From assembly GCA_022072085.1 (NCBI GenBank), contig JAJVII010000005.1, forward strand, positions 19,454 through 83,453: a DNA stretch of 64,000 bases. Reading direction: 5' to 3'. Made by a program: the position numbers and the translations under genes. Within the stretch, counting starts at the first letter, position 1. Each line of letters begins with the position of its first letter. The notes beneath the pieces were generated by a model. It was not told where the DNA came from and did no database searches. It was given only the letters and a program-made list of their open reading frames with translations. The stretch is from Phycisphaerae bacterium. Its GTDB lineage: Bacteria; Planctomycetota; Phycisphaerae; JAJVII01. This document shows positions 63,579 through 64,000 of this stretch, piece after piece.

Positions 63579-64000
63579 TCACGCCTCGCCCTTCACCTTC
63601 ACGCCGCCCTTGGGATCCTGCAGGCCCACGCCGAAGTCGTGGAACCCGCGCATCCGCACGCCGAGCACGTTGAAGTCGGCCTCGGCCGTCTCGATGGTCG
63701 GCGACTCGTTGCCGTTGAGGAACACGACCTCGATCACCGGAAGGTCCGCCGGGTCGGCCAGCAGATACCAGGCCTTCTCGCTCTGGCCGGTGTAGTTGCT
63801 GTTGGACAGGTAGCGGGAGACCTCGGCCCGGAACTTGCCCTGGTGCGGGTTGGCGATCGGGTACTTGGTGCTCGCGGTCGTGTCGCGGATCTCCAGCGAC
63901 TTGTAGAGCTGCGTGCCCATGGCGCTCAGCGCCGTCGGCAGCAGCAGGATCGCCGGGATCGCCCCGATCGGCTTGCCGTCGCCGTCGACCTGGTCCATGA
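63579..64000 (-). CDS. Phage major capsid protein, C-terminal part (runs off the right edge)
   Basis: The visible ~140 codons encode the C-terminal domain of a major capsid protein (QLYKSLEIRDTTASTKYPIA, KFRAEVSRYLSNSNYTG, WYLLADPADLPVIEVVFLNG, then DFGVGLQDPKGGV). The LLADPADLPxIEVxFLNG and DFGV phrases are typical of the capsid half of prohead-protease/capsid-type genes in planctomycete and proteobacterial prophages. The N-terminal part lies beyond base 64000. It leads the minus-strand structural unit. Confidence 0.75.
   Translation of the reverse strand, partial: MDQVDGDGKPIGAIPAILLLPTALSAMGTQLYKSLEIRDTTASTKYPIANPHQGKFRAEVSRYLSNSNYTGQSEKAWYLLADPADLPVIEVVFLNGNESPTIETAEADFNVLGVRMRGFHDFGVGLQDPKGGVKVKGEA

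Overview
The window comes from a GC-rich bacterium, most likely a member of the Planctomycetota (Phycisphaerae-like). The evidence is two type II pseudopilin-like proteins with an N-terminal methylation motif and an H-x9-DG motif, a PEP-CTERM protein, several DUF1573-type and thioredoxin-fold lipoproteins, a uroporphyrinogen-decarboxylase-family protein, an HD-GYP regulator and a large GH2 beta-galactosidase. Taxonomy is inferred from gene content only; there is no rRNA or intact tRNA here.

Layout. 1-6.3 kb: an oxidoreductase fragment, a ferritin, a parallel beta-helix protein and a GH2 beta-galactosidase. 6.4-13.4 kb: a regulatory block (HTH-receiver fusion, HD-GYP regulator, multi-PAS hybrid kinase, FliA-like sigma factor, lone receiver, second sigma factor). 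13.7-18.7 kb: a transposase remnant, a membrane-anchored transglutaminase-like protein and an HtrA-like protease fused to TPRs. 18.9-22.7 kb: an extracytoplasmic redox/DUF1573 cluster. 22.7-30.2 kb: a degraded stretch with two pseudopilins, a third pseudopilin remnant, an IS110 remnant, three copies of a ~100-bp dispersed repeat, a PEP-CTERM gene, several gene fragments and a UroD-family gene. 30.3-32.8 kb: a translationally overlapping methyltransferase-like/radical-SAM pair.

33.1 kb to the right edge looks like one integrated mobile element. At 33139-33180 lies the 3' half only of a tRNA-Gly(CCC) gene on the minus strand, the usual scar (att site) of integration into a tRNA. Its polarity puts the element to the right, with the intact tRNA expected beyond base 64000. 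Inside are a Fic protein, a hipBA pair, a five-gene minus-strand defence-type operon (36506-50196) with a good sigma70-type promoter, and a siphovirus-like head/tail module (50340-64000) running from major capsid through tape measure to distal tail genes.

The defence operon encodes an XRE-HTH/SNF2 helicase/DUF3883 protein, an Abi_C-like protein, a DUF1156 DNA methylase, a DUF499 ATPase and a DEAD-like helicase ending in a PD-(D/E)xK-like motif. The first three overlap by ATGA. It resembles the helicase-methylase-ATPase (Hma-like) arrangement but has extra parts, and it is the strongest candidate here for an under-described system. The tail module also carries a probable -1 frameshifted chaperone pair and an unusual repeat-rich 643-residue protein.
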